A stretch of 6,783 bases of DNA from Kiritimatiellales bacterium (GCA_021734595.1 JAIPIO010000219.1:1-6783), one strand, 5' to 3'; positions 1-6,106 are shown, numbered from the stretch's first letter. Notes: generated by a model from the sequence alone, not told the origin. Translations and numbers: made by a program.

Positions 1-543
1 TGCTCCGTATATATACAGATTGTCCAGATCGGCCACCTGGATTCCTTCGAAAGAAAAGACATTGGCTCCCCCTCCCGTGTCCTTGCCGCCGAGATATTCC
101 CCTTCAATCATGGTGAGGGTGGATTGGTTCTGGCTTCCGTCGATAAGGAATGCATCGCGGGCATTGCTGAAGTTCCCTGTCTCGCTATCCGCGGTTCCTC
201 CCTGCACCAAGGTTAGGTTGTCGTACCTGTTGGTGCCATTGGTGATGTCATCCCGCCCGATAACCGTTATGTTGATGCCACTTGCATAGGCATCGTTGTT
301 AAAATCGATTTCGATAAAACCCTTGATCGCGTTGTTTACCTGGATCGTGGTGTCCTCGTGGTTCAGCATCCTGAAAAACCCAAACCCGTCGCTCACGGTG
401 TAGACATTGGTGGCGTAGGTCAGGTCCCGGGCAGGCCCAAAGACACCCGTTATGTACAGCTGGCCATCCCATTCATTGGGCGCGGCAAAGGAAGCGGATG
501 CGGAAAGAAGAAGAACCAGCGATACCAACATGCATTTTTTCAT
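1..543 (-). CDS. Secreted repeat-rich protein, probably beta-helix or adhesin-like (N-terminal part, runs off the window)
   Basis: Reading the minus strand from ATG at 543-541 gives 181 codons with no stop up to base 1, so the C-terminus lies outside. The start is a typical Sec signal peptide: MKKCM, then a hydrophobic stretch LVSLVLLL, then a small-residue region ending SASFA, with likely cleavage near residue 20 or 21 before PNEWDG. A G-run (plus-strand bases 550-555), 6 bases before the ATG, can serve as ribosome binding site. The mature part is rich in Asn, Asp, Gly, Thr and short hydrophobic strands. Phrases such as NLTLVQGG, STLTMIEGEYLGG and LDNLYIYGA recur about every 25-40 residues, as in right-handed beta-helix or autotransporter-like surface proteins. 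No catalytic motif is visible. Export is well supported; the fold is inference and the function is unknown. A C-terminal anchor such as PEP-CTERM or an autotransporter barrel cannot be judged here. Confidence 0.8.
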   Translation of the reverse strand, partial: MKKCMLVSLVLLLSASASFAAPNEWDGQLYITGVFGPARDLTYATNVYTVSDGFGFFRMLNHEDTTIQVNNAIKGFIEIDFNNDAYASGINITVIGRDDITNGTNRYDNLTLVQGGTADSETGNFSNARDAFLIDGSQNQSTLTMIEGEYLGGKDTGGGANVFSFEGIQVADLDNLYIYGA

Positions 544-592
544 AATAATCCCCCCATACTGATTTAGATTTTCCTACTGTAAAAGACCATGC

Positions 593-621
593 ATGCTATG
601 TGATGGCGACTGGTATTTCAA
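593..621 (-). promoter_or_regulatory. Candidate sigma-70 promoter of the leftward secreted-protein gene
   Basis: On the minus strand TTGAAA (bases 621-616, 5 of 6 to TTGACA) is followed after 17 bases by TAGCAT (598-593, 4 of 6 to TATAAT). This would start transcription around base 586 and give a leader of about 43 bases before the ATG at 543. It is a consensus match only; the -10 box is weak. Confidence 0.4.
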
Positions 622-636
622 TCAGTTTAATTGAAA
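616..636. repeat. Inverted repeat TTTCAAT-N7-ATTGAAA overlapping the leftward -35 box
   Basis: Perfect 7-base arms at 616-622 and 630-636 flank a 7-base centre. The left arm covers the candidate -35 element of the leftward promoter, so the site is placed where a repressor or activator could act. The region is AT-rich, so chance is possible. The arms resemble TTCCAAT/ATTGGAA of the palindrome family in this window but differ at one base each. Confidence 0.35.
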
Positions 637-681
637 AAACGGTTGAAATCGCAAAATGGTTGGAAAGCCTGTCGGAATGTG

Positions 682-728
682 TTCCATCCATTGGAATTAC
701 GCCATCCGGTATCTTCCAATGGCTGGAA
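682..728. repeat. Two 15-base palindromes (TTCCANNNATTGGAA) in inverted orientation
   Basis: The first copy is 682-696 (TTCCATCCATTGGAA). The second is 714-728 and reads TTCCAGCCATTGGAA on the minus strand, identical at 14 of 15 bases. The pair therefore forms a larger inverted repeat whose inner 9-base arms, CCATTGGAA (688-696) and TTCCAATGG (714-722), match perfectly across a 17-base loop. The centres are 32 bases apart, about three DNA turns. The pair lies between the divergent promoters. It may be a REP-like doublet or a paired operator. The same consensus appears three times in miaA. Confidence 0.75.
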
Positions 729-752
729 AGTGAAATTCCTGTACCTGCCTTC

Positions 753-781
753 TTGTCAATTATCCGCACAGCCGCTACATT
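753..781 (+). promoter_or_regulatory. Candidate sigma-70 promoter of ileS
   Basis: TTGTCA (753-758, 5 of 6) and TACATT (776-781, 4 of 6) are separated by 17 bases. Transcription would begin near 788, leaving a leader of about 50 bases before the ileS ATG. That is too short for a T-box leader, and no T-box sequence was seen in the gap. This is a consensus match only. Confidence 0.45.
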
Positions 782-824
782 CTGCCATTCTTTAGCGATT
801 CCGATTAGAAGCCGGCAGTATGAA

Positions 825-830
825 AAGGTG
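825..830 (+). promoter_or_regulatory. ileS: Ribosome binding site of ileS (decides the start)
   Basis: AAGGTG ends 6 bases before ATG at 837. This supports 837 as the ileS start over the upstream in-frame GTG at 600, which has no IleRS-like sequence following it until residue 80. Confidence 0.65.
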
Positions 831-836
831 AAACCC

Positions 837-3800
837 ATGTTTAAGGAAGTATCGAGCAAAGTCAGTTTCCCGCAGATGGAGGAAGATGTACTCGGATTGT
901 GGAATGCCCGGGACACATTCGCGAAGTCACTCGAAATCCGCCGGGGCGGCAAGGAATTCGTATTCTACGACGGCCCGCCGTTCGCCACCGGCCTGCCGCA
1001 CTACGGCCATCTGCTGGCCGGAACCATAAAAGACATCATCCCGCGCTACCAGGCGATGCGCGGGCATTACGTATCGCGCCGCTTTGGCTGGGACTGCCAC
1101 GGCCTGCCGATCGAGGCGCTGGCGCAGGAGGCGCTCGGCCTCGCGGGCGCGCCCGCCATACAGGAGGCCGGGGTCGATGTGTTCAACGAGCAGTGCCGTT
1201 CGATGGTGACCACCTATGTGGAAGAGTGGGAAAAGACGGTCGCGCGCATGGGCCGCTGGGTCGATTTTGAAAACGACTACAAGACCATGGACAAAACCTT
1301 CATGGAAACCATCTGGTGGGTTTTTTCCGAACTGTGGAAGCAGGGCCGCATCTACAAGGCGCACCGCATCATGCCCTACAGCTGGAAGCTCAACACGCCG
1401 CTCTCCAACTTCGAGGCGGGGCGCAACTACCAGGATGTGCAGGACCCGGCCATCACCGTCCGCGTCCGGCTGACCGGTTTTGAATTCGAGCACGCCAGCG
1501 CGCTGATCTGGACCACCACGCCATGGACGCTGCCGGGCAACCTGGCCATCTGCGCCGGACCTGACATCGACTATGTGGCGTTGAAGGACAATGAAACCCA
1601 CGAAATCTTTGTTTTGGCCCGGCCGCGCGTCGCGGCCTACTACAAGTCGGATGAGGAGTATGAAATCCTCAAGAGCTACAAGGGTTCGGACCTCAAGGGG
1701 CTGAAATACGAACCGATCTTCGACTTTTTCGCCGACAACCCGAACTCGTTCCAGATCCTCAACGACGACTTTGTTTCGACCGAGGACGGCACCGGCATCG
1801 TGCACATGGCCCCGGCCTACGGCGAGGACGACTACCGTGTCTGCCGCGCGGTGGACATCCCGCTGGTTGATCCGCTCGACGAGGATTGCAAGTTTACCGC
1901 CCAGGTGCCCGACTATGCCGGGCAGTTCTGCAAGGACGCCGACAAGGCGATCATCAAAGCCCTCAAGCACGCCGGCAAGCTGATCCACCAGACGACGATC
2001 CAGCACAGCTATCCCTTCTGCGAGCGCACCGACACCCCGCTGATCTACCGCGCCATCGACGCGTGGTATGTGCGGGTGGAGGATCTGCGCGAGCGCATGC
2101 TCAAGAACAATGCACAGGTGCACTGGACGCCGGACTATGTCGGCGAAAAGCGCTTTGCCAACTGGCTGGCCGACGCCAAGGACTGGAACATCAGCCGCAA
2201 CCGCTTCTGGGGTTCGTGCATCCCGTTGTGGGTGAACGTCGACGACAAGGACGACATCATCTGTATTTCTTCCTGTGAGCAGCTCGAAGAGCTCTCCGGC
2301 GTAAAGGTCGACGATTTGCACAAGCACTATGTCGATAGGATCCTCATCGAGAAGGACGGCAAGACCTACAGGCGCACACCGGAAGTGCTCGACTGCTGGT
2401 TTGAGTCCGGGGCCATGCCGTATGCGCAAAACCACTACCCCTTCGAGAACAAGGAGCACTTCGAAGCCAACTTTCCGGCCGACTTCATTGCCGAAGGTCT
2501 CGACCAGACCCGCGGCTGGTTCTACACACTGATGGTCCTCTCCACTGCGCTGTTCGATAAACCCGCCTTCAAGAACGTGGTGGTCAATGGATTGGTCTTG
2601 GCCGAGGATGGCCTGAAAATGAGCAAGCGCCTGAAGAACTATCCCGACCCGATCCACGTCATCCATGAATATGGCGCCGACGCGCTGCGCCTCTACATGA
2701 TCTATTCGCCGGTGGTCCGTGCCGAGTCGCTGCGCTTTTCGGAAGAGGGCGTGAAACACGCGCTCCGCCACCTGTTGCTGCCGTGGTGGAATGCCTACAG
2801 CTTTTTCGTGACCTACGCCAACATCGATGGATGGGGGCCGGAAAAATCCGTGCCGCAGCGCGACAACCTGATGGACCGCTGGATCCAGAGTTCGCTGGCC
2901 CGCCTCGAACAGCAGGTGACCGACGCGCTGGACCGCTACGACCTGCAGGCCGCCGTCCGCCCGTTTGTCCGGTTTATCGAAGAGCTGACCAACTGGTACA
3001 TCCGCCGCTCGCGCCGCCGCTTCTGGAAGTCCGACGACGACTCCGACAAGATGCAGGCCTACTCCACGCTCTACGACGTGCTGCTGGGCCTCTCCAAGAT
3101 TGCCGCACCGTTCACGCCGTTCATCTCGGAAACGATTTATCAAAATCTCAAGATGGATGAGATGCCGGAGTCGGTGCACCTCTGTGACTTCCCGACCGCC
3201 GCCGACGCCAAGCGCGACGAAGTGCTCGAAGGCCAGATGGCTGTTGTGATGAGCGCCGTCGAGCAGGGCAGGGCGCTGCGCGCCGAATACAAGCTGAAGA
3301 ACCGCCAGCCACTCGCGACGATGTTCGTGGTCTGCGACGACGAAAAGCTGCTCGCCAATATCCAGGAATTGGAAAGCCTGATCTCCGACGAACTCAATGT
3401 GCGCGAAGTTGTTTTTTCAACCGACTCCTCCGAGCTGGCCACCATCCAGGCCAAACCCAATTTCAAACAGCTCGGCCCGAAACTCGGCCCGCTGATGAAA
3501 AAGGCCGTCCCGCTGATCAACAGCCTGACCGACGAACAGATCGCCGCGATTTCCGCTGGGAAAACCGTTGTTGTGGAAATGGAAGGCAAGACGATCGAAT
3601 TAACCGGCAGCGACATCGAAGTGGTTCGCAATCCGAAAGAGGGGATGGCTGTGAGCGCCGAGGGCTCGCTGGTGGTGGGGCTCGATACCCAGCTCAACGA
3701 CGGCCTCGTTGCCGAGGGCTTGGCGCGCGAATTCGTCAATAAGATCCAAAGCATGCGCAAGGAGCTGGACCTCGAGGTGACGCAGCGCATTCGCATCGGT

Positions 3801-3971
3801 TTCATGGGCGATGATGCCATCGGTGCTGCGGTGGATGCGCATCGCGAATATATTATGACAGAAACTTTGGCGCTGGGCTGCATCCGGCAACCCGCTGACC
3901 ATCCCTGTGGAACGCAATGGGATTTAAACGGACACGACACATATCTGTCTGTTTCCGCGGCGCAAGAATAA
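837..3971 (+). CDS. ileS: Isoleucyl-tRNA synthetase, type 2 (eukaryote-like)
   Basis: This 1044-residue class I synthetase activates isoleucine with ATP and charges tRNA-Ile in the cytoplasm, with hydrolytic editing of mischarged valine. Rossmann signature 1 is in FYDGPPFATGLPHYGH, with HYGH at residues 55-58. Signature 2 is KMSKR at 594-598. The CP1 editing domain shows TTTPWTLPGNLA from residue 226 and GTGIVHMAPAYGEDD around 318-332. GLDQTRGWFYTL precedes KMSKR, and NWYIRRSRRRFW marks the anticodon-binding helical domain. The GLPHYGH context and KMSKR are typical of the type 2 branch shared with eukaryotes, which is generally less sensitive to mupirocin. Length fits the family. The start is set by AAGGTG at 825-830 and by MFKEVSSKVSFPQMEEDVL, the usual N-terminus. 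The gene is followed by 97 bases with a separate candidate promoter, so it may be its own transcription unit. Function is secure; drug response is inference. Confidence 0.97.
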   Translation: MFKEVSSKVSFPQMEEDVLGLWNARDTFAKSLEIRRGGKEFVFYDGPPFATGLPHYGHLLAGTIKDIIPRYQAMRGHYVSRRFGWDCHGLPIEALAQEALGLAGAPAIQEAGVDVFNEQCRSMVTTYVEEWEKTVARMGRWVDFENDYKTMDKTFMETIWWVFSELWKQGRIYKAHRIMPYSWKLNTPLSNFEAGRNYQDVQDPAITVRVRLTGFEFEHASALIWTTTPWTLPGNLAICAGPDIDYVALKDNETHEIFVLARPRVAAYYKSDEEYEILKSYKGSDLKGLKYEPIFDFFADNPNSFQILNDDFVSTEDGTGIVHMAPAYGEDDYRVCRAVDIPLVDPLDEDCKFTAQVPDYAGQFCKDADKAIIKALKHAGKLIHQTTIQHSYPFCERTDTPLIYRAIDAWYVRVEDLRERMLKNNAQVHWTPDYVGEKRFANWLADAKDWNISRNRFWGSCIPLWVNVDDKDDIICISSCEQLEELSGVKVDDLHKHYVDRILIEKDGKTYRRTPEVLDCWFESGAMPYAQNHYPFENKEHFEANFPADFIAEGLDQTRGWFYTLMVLSTALFDKPAFKNVVVNGLVLAEDGLKMSKRLKNYPDPIHVIHEYGADALRLYMIYSPVVRAESLRFSEEGVKHALRHLLLPWWNAYSFFVTYANIDGWGPEKSVPQRDNLMDRWIQSSLARLEQQVTDALDRYDLQAAVRPFVRFIEELTNWYIRRSRRRFWKSDDDSDKMQAYSTLYDVLLGLSKIAAPFTPFISETIYQNLKMDEMPESVHLCDFPTAADAKRDEVLEGQMAVVMSAVEQGRALRAEYKLKNRQPLATMFVVCDDEKLLANIQELESLISDELNVREVVFSTDSSELATIQAKPNFKQLGPKLGPLMKKAVPLINSLTDEQIAAISAGKTVVVEMEGKTIELTGSDIEVVRNPKEGMAVSAEGSLVVGLDTQLNDGLVAEGLAREFVNKIQSMRKELDLEVTQRIRIGFMGDDAIGAAVDAHREYIMTETLALGCIRQPADHPCGTQWDLNGHDTYLSVSAAQE

Positions 3972-3985
3972 GTGAACTATGTTGG

Positions 3986-4013
3986 TTGACAGTGGATTGC
4001 TGGTATGTTAAAT
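3986..4013 (+). promoter_or_regulatory. Candidate promoter for the DksA-like/lspA/miaA/hflX operon
   Basis: A perfect TTGACA (3986-3991) lies 15 bases after the ileS stop. TTAAAT (4008-4013, 4 of 6) follows after 16 bases. Transcription would start near 4020, giving a leader of about 50 bases. No clear terminator hairpin for ileS was seen in 3972-4068, so read-through from ileS is also likely. Confidence 0.5.
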
Positions 4014-4068
4014 CCGCAACCCTTTAATTGGATTCGTGGATGAATTTTTTACTGGAGACACGTCGAAA

Positions 4069-4710
4069 ATGGCTATAAAGAAAACAGCAAAGAAGGCTGT
4101 CGCAAAGAAAACCGCAGCAAAGAAACCGACGGCAAAAGTTCCTGTAAAGAAGGTTGCCAAGACGGCGGCGGCAAAGAAACCCACGGCAAAGAAACCGACT
4201 GCAAAAGCTCCTGTGAAGAAGGTTGCCAAGACGGCTGCGGCAACCAAAGCTCCGGCCAAGAAAGCCGCCGCGGAAAAGACGGTAAAGAAGCCGGCCGGGA
4301 AAAAAATCGGCCGCAGCAAGCATCTTAATGCGAAAGAGCTCAAAGAGCAGAAGAACCGGTTGCTGATGCTCCGCGACAGAATCTCCGGTGAAATTTCCTC
4401 TATCTCACGCGACTCGCTCAGCGGCGACACGCGCGATCCGTCCTTGTCCGATCAGGGAACCGACACCTTTGACCGCGAATTTGCCCTTAACCAGCTGAGT
4501 GGCGAACAGGATGTGCTCTTCGAGATCGACGAAGCGATCCGACGCCTTGAAAAGGGTACCTACGGCATATGCGAATTCAGCGGGAAAAAGATCAATATCG
4601 AGCGTCTTAAAGCCCTGCCGTATGTGCGCTACAGCATCGAAGCGCAATCCGAAATGGAGAAGGGTCGCCAGACCTATCGCCCGTTCGGCAGAACCATCCG
4701 GGGAGTCTAG
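4069..4710 (+). CDS. DksA/TraR-family protein with Lys/Ala histone H1-like tail and degenerate zinc finger
   Basis: The protein has 213 residues. Residues 1-80 are almost only Lys, Ala, Pro, Thr and Val (KKPTAK, KKVAKTAAA), like histone H1 or AlgP-type tails, and should be disordered and bind nucleic acid. Residues 86-160 form the DksA/TraR coiled-coil region, including DTFDREFA (132-139) with the family's acidic tip pattern. Residues 161-197 match the C-terminal C4 zinc-finger region (EKGTYGICEFSGKKI, ERLKALPYVRYSIEAQ), but the four ligand positions read C168, S171, S189, A192, so only one Cys remains and zinc binding is unlikely. DksA relatives bind the RNA polymerase secondary channel and tune initiation, often with ppGpp; that role is inferred here. 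The ATG at 4069 has GGAG at 4054-4057. An upstream in-frame GTG (4036) is less likely because that site would lie inside the gene. The stop is 1 base before lspA. Confidence 0.9.
   Translation: MAIKKTAKKAVAKKTAAKKPTAKVPVKKVAKTAAAKKPTAKKPTAKAPVKKVAKTAAATKAPAKKAAAEKTVKKPAGKKIGRSKHLNAKELKEQKNRLLMLRDRISGEISSISRDSLSGDTRDPSLSDQGTDTFDREFALNQLSGEQDVLFEIDEAIRRLEKGTYGICEFSGKKINIERLKALPYVRYSIEAQSEMEKGRQTYRPFGRTIRGV
4123..4242 (+). repeat. 51-base direct repeat inside the Lys/Ala tail of the DksA-like gene
   Basis: Bases 4123-4173 and 4192-4242 match at 47 of 51 positions and are offset by 69 bases (23 codons). They encode KPTAKVPVKKVAKTAAA (residues 19-35) and the same peptide with V to A (42-58). Three of the four differences are at third codon positions or silent-like changes, so the peptide is held while the DNA drifts. 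This suggests tail growth by in-frame duplication. Confidence 0.8.
4700..4705 (+). promoter_or_regulatory. lspA: Strong ribosome binding site of lspA inside the end of the DksA-like gene
   Basis: GGGGAG ends 6 bases before ATG at 4712 and overlaps the last codons of the preceding gene. It fixes the lspA start and rejects the longer in-frame reading that begins at 4499. Confidence 0.7.
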
Positions 4711-4711
4711 C

Positions 4712-5185
4712 ATGCTGGTAATCCTGCTTGGACTGGGTGTTCTGGTTTTGGATCAGCTCAGCAAGCAGTGGATTCGCGATGCGTTCTACTACGGGGAATC
4801 CCGCCCGGTTATCGACGGCATCTTCAACCTTGTGTATGTCCGTAATCCCGGTGCTGCCTGGGGCATTTTCGGCGGGCAGGGAATACTCCTGATACTGCTC
4901 TCAATCGTTGTGCTGATCCTGCTCATTGTCTACCGTCGCTCATTCCTGCACGATGGACTCAGCCATAAAATCATACTGGGGCTGATGCTCGGCGGCATCG
5001 TCGGCAACCTGGTCGATCGCATCCGTTTCGGCTGGGTCACCGATTTCCTGGACTTCCACGTTGGCGTTCATCACTGGCCCTCCTTCAACGTTGCCGATTC
5101 CGCCATCTGCATTGCCGTGGGCCTCTACTTCATTACCACTGTTTTTCCAGACCTTGGGAAAAAGAATAAACCGGACACGAAATGA
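4712..5185 (+). CDS. lspA: Lipoprotein signal peptidase (signal peptidase II)
   Basis: This 157-residue inner-membrane aspartic protease cleaves the signal peptide of diacylglyceryl-modified prolipoproteins before the lipobox Cys. Four hydrophobic segments are visible (about residues 1-13, 58-74, 86-101, 130-145). Family motifs appear in order: DQLSK with D14, NPGAAWG (45-51), GNLVDR with N99 and D102, VTDFLDF with D111, and FNVADSA with N126, A128 and D129. By comparison with known LspA structures D111 and D129 should be the catalytic pair; D14, N99 and D102 are the other conserved polar residues. Length is normal and the C-terminus is a short basic cytoplasmic tail (GKKNKPDTK). It starts 1 base after the DksA-like stop and overlaps miaA by 4 bases (ATGA), so translation is probably coupled both ways. 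Confidence 0.97.
   Translation: MLVILLGLGVLVLDQLSKQWIRDAFYYGESRPVIDGIFNLVYVRNPGAAWGIFGGQGILLILLSIVVLILLIVYRRSFLHDGLSHKIILGLMLGGIVGNLVDRIRFGWVTDFLDFHVGVHHWPSFNVADSAICIAVGLYFITTVFPDLGKKNKPDTK
5142..5163. repeat. Hairpin TTTTTCC-N8-GGAAAAA at the end of lspA, loose relative of the palindrome family
   Basis: Perfect 7-base arms (5142-5148 and 5157-5163) enclose AGACCTTG. The core TTCCAGACCTTGGGAA resembles TTCCANNNATTGGAA with one extra G and one change. It lies in the last codons of lspA (VFPDLGKK), about 20 bases before the miaA ATG, so an RNA hairpin here could affect miaA translation. It is not a classic terminator because the stem is AT-rich and translation continues through it. Confidence 0.4.
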
Positions 5186-6078
5186 ATACCGCTGCATATT
5201 TCCTCGTGGGTCCAACGGCCTCCGGGAAAAGTTCGGTCGCGCAGCATATCGCCGGGCGCGGGGGGCAACTGGTCGTTTCCGCCGACTCGATGAACCTGTA
5301 CAAAGGCATGGACATCGGCACCGCCAAGCCGGATGCCAATGATCGGAAAACCGTCGACTATGCCGGGATCGACCTCGCCGATCCGACCGAAAAATTCAGC
5401 GTCGCCAACTATCTCGAAGCCGTGAAACCCGCCTTTGGGTCCGACCGCGAAATCATCGTTGCCGGTGGGACGGGCCTCTATGTAAAATGCCTCACGGAAG
5501 GTTTCGACGACATGCCGCCGGAAAACAGCGCACTGCGCGCCGAGCTGGAGCAGCTAGACTTCCAATCATTGGAAAAACGCGCCCAAACCTCGGAACTTTA
5601 TGAAACCCTCACGTCCGATGATCGGAAAAATCCGCGCCGCCTGATCCGGATATTGGAAAAAGAAATTCCAATCATTGGAAAATGGAATTCGCAACCCAAA
5701 CCGAAAATCGTCGGGTTGCACGTTGAGCGGGAAGAACTTTGCCGCCGCATCGAACGGCGCGTTGAACAGATGTATGCATCCGGCCTGCTCGACGAAGCGA
5801 AGGGTTTGATGGGGCGGGAGTTGTCGCCCACCGCGCTACAGGCCATCGGCTATGCCGAGGCGTTCGCTGTATTGAGGAATGAACTGACCATTTACGAGGC
5901 CATGAAAAAAACCACTGTCCGCACCCGCCAGTTCGCCAAGCGCCAAATGACCTGGTTCCGCAACCAGCTGAATGTCGCGTGGAACGATACGGCGGGGTTC
6001 CAATCCCTGGAAAAACTTGCCGATGCCGTTTCCAGTGCCTGGGAAAAACATGGCGCAACGCCGGTTGTATTTGACTAA
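5182..6078 (+). CDS. miaA: tRNA dimethylallyltransferase (tRNA A37 isopentenyltransferase)
   Basis: This cytoplasmic enzyme of 298 residues transfers the dimethylallyl group from DMAPP to N6 of adenosine 37 in tRNAs reading codons that begin with U, which steadies codon pairing. The P-loop is GPTASGKS (residues 10-17). DSMNLYKGMDIGTAKP (35-50) contains the catalytic-type Asp35. AGGTGLYV (94-101), LQAIGYAEA in the C-terminal half and RQFAKRQMTWFR (249-260) are all family signatures. Length is normal. The ATG overlaps the lspA stop as ATGA, and no strong ribosome binding site is seen, so translation is likely coupled to lspA. Unusually, the gene holds three exact copies of the 15-base palindrome found upstream of ileS. 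They encode FQSLEK at 127-132, IPIIGK at 162-167 and FQSLEK again at 273-278. None falls in a catalytic motif, and the enzyme appears intact. Confidence 0.97.
   Translation: MNTAAYFLVGPTASGKSSVAQHIAGRGGQLVVSADSMNLYKGMDIGTAKPDANDRKTVDYAGIDLADPTEKFSVANYLEAVKPAFGSDREIIVAGGTGLYVKCLTEGFDDMPPENSALRAELEQLDFQSLEKRAQTSELYETLTSDDRKNPRRLIRILEKEIPIIGKWNSQPKPKIVGLHVEREELCRRIERRVEQMYASGLLDEAKGLMGRELSPTALQAIGYAEAFAVLRNELTIYEAMKKTTVRTRQFAKRQMTWFRNQLNVAWNDTAGFQSLEKLADAVSSAWEKHGATPVVFD
5560..5574. repeat. Palindrome copy TTCCAATCATTGGAA in miaA (frame 1)
   Basis: A perfect palindrome, 7+1+7 bases, encoding FQSLE with TTC as a full codon. It is identical to the copy at 5666-5680, 106 bases downstream. It falls in the variable region after the DMAPP-binding part of MiaA. 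Confidence 0.75.
5652..5680. repeat. Palindrome copy TTCCAATCATTGGAA (5666-5680) with an extra upstream arm
   Basis: Bases 5666-5680 equal the copy at 5560 but are read in another frame (IPIIGK). An additional ATTGGAA at 5652-5658 can pair with TTCCAAT at 5666-5672 across a 7-base loop, so the central arm has two possible partners. The extra arm may be the remnant of a further copy (ATCCGGATATTGGAA, 10 of 12 consensus bases, 5644-5658). Confidence 0.7.
5998..6012. repeat. Palindrome copy TTCCAATCCCTGGAA near the end of miaA
   Basis: On the minus strand this reads TTCCAGGGATTGGAA, an exact match to TTCCANNNATTGGAA. It is in the same frame as the copy at 5560 and encodes FQSLEK again, in the C-terminal extension beyond the conserved KRQMTWFR motif. 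Confidence 0.7.
6029..6046. repeat. Degenerate palindrome TTTCC-N8-GGAAA at the end of miaA
   Basis: The core TTCCAGTGCCTGGGAA is TTCCA-N5-TGGAA with one inserted G, the same deviation seen in the lspA-end element at 5142-5163. It lies 33 bases, about three DNA turns, from the copy at 5998. It encodes VSSAWEK. Membership in the family is tentative. Confidence 0.35.
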
Positions 6079-6106
6079 CGACGGAAAAACGCAGAGAACG
6101 CGGGCC

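Noticed and set aside
600..836. 79-codon in-frame N-terminal extension of ileS from GTG at 600
   Set aside because: The extension has no IleRS-like sequence, contains the candidate promoter and palindromes, and the normal IleRS N-terminus with a good ribosome binding site begins at 837. An open frame of this length can occur by chance.
544..836. T-box riboswitch upstream of ileS
   Set aside because: The predicted leader is only about 50 bases, and no T-box sequence or terminator/antiterminator pair was found in the gap.
596..952. 118-codon minus-strand frame across the intergenic region and ileS start
   Set aside because: It overlaps the ileS start and both candidate promoters and has no recognisable motif or ribosome binding site.
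927..3179. 750-codon open frame antisense to ileS
   Set aside because: It is a mirror of the GC-rich codon pattern of ileS. The translation is low-complexity in His, Val, Arg and Gly, shows no recognisable domain, and a real gene on both strands here is very unlikely.
3360..3374. Near match ATCCAGGAATTGGAA in ileS as a sixth palindrome copy
   Set aside because: It matches 11 of 12 consensus bases but has a broken outer arm, and a Leu-Glu-rich helix (IQELESL) gives similar DNA easily. Kept only as a side note.
4036..4068. Upstream GTG start for the DksA-like gene
   Set aside because: The added MDEFFTGDTSK is unlike the basic tail, and the GGAG at 4054-4057 lies inside it at a plausible distance from the ATG at 4069.
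3972..4068. Terminator after ileS
   Set aside because: Only a weak 5-base pairing (GGATT/AATCC) was seen and no U-run follows it.
6079..6106. hfq or another small gene between miaA and hflX
   Set aside because: Only 28 bases separate the two genes, too short for any coding sequence.
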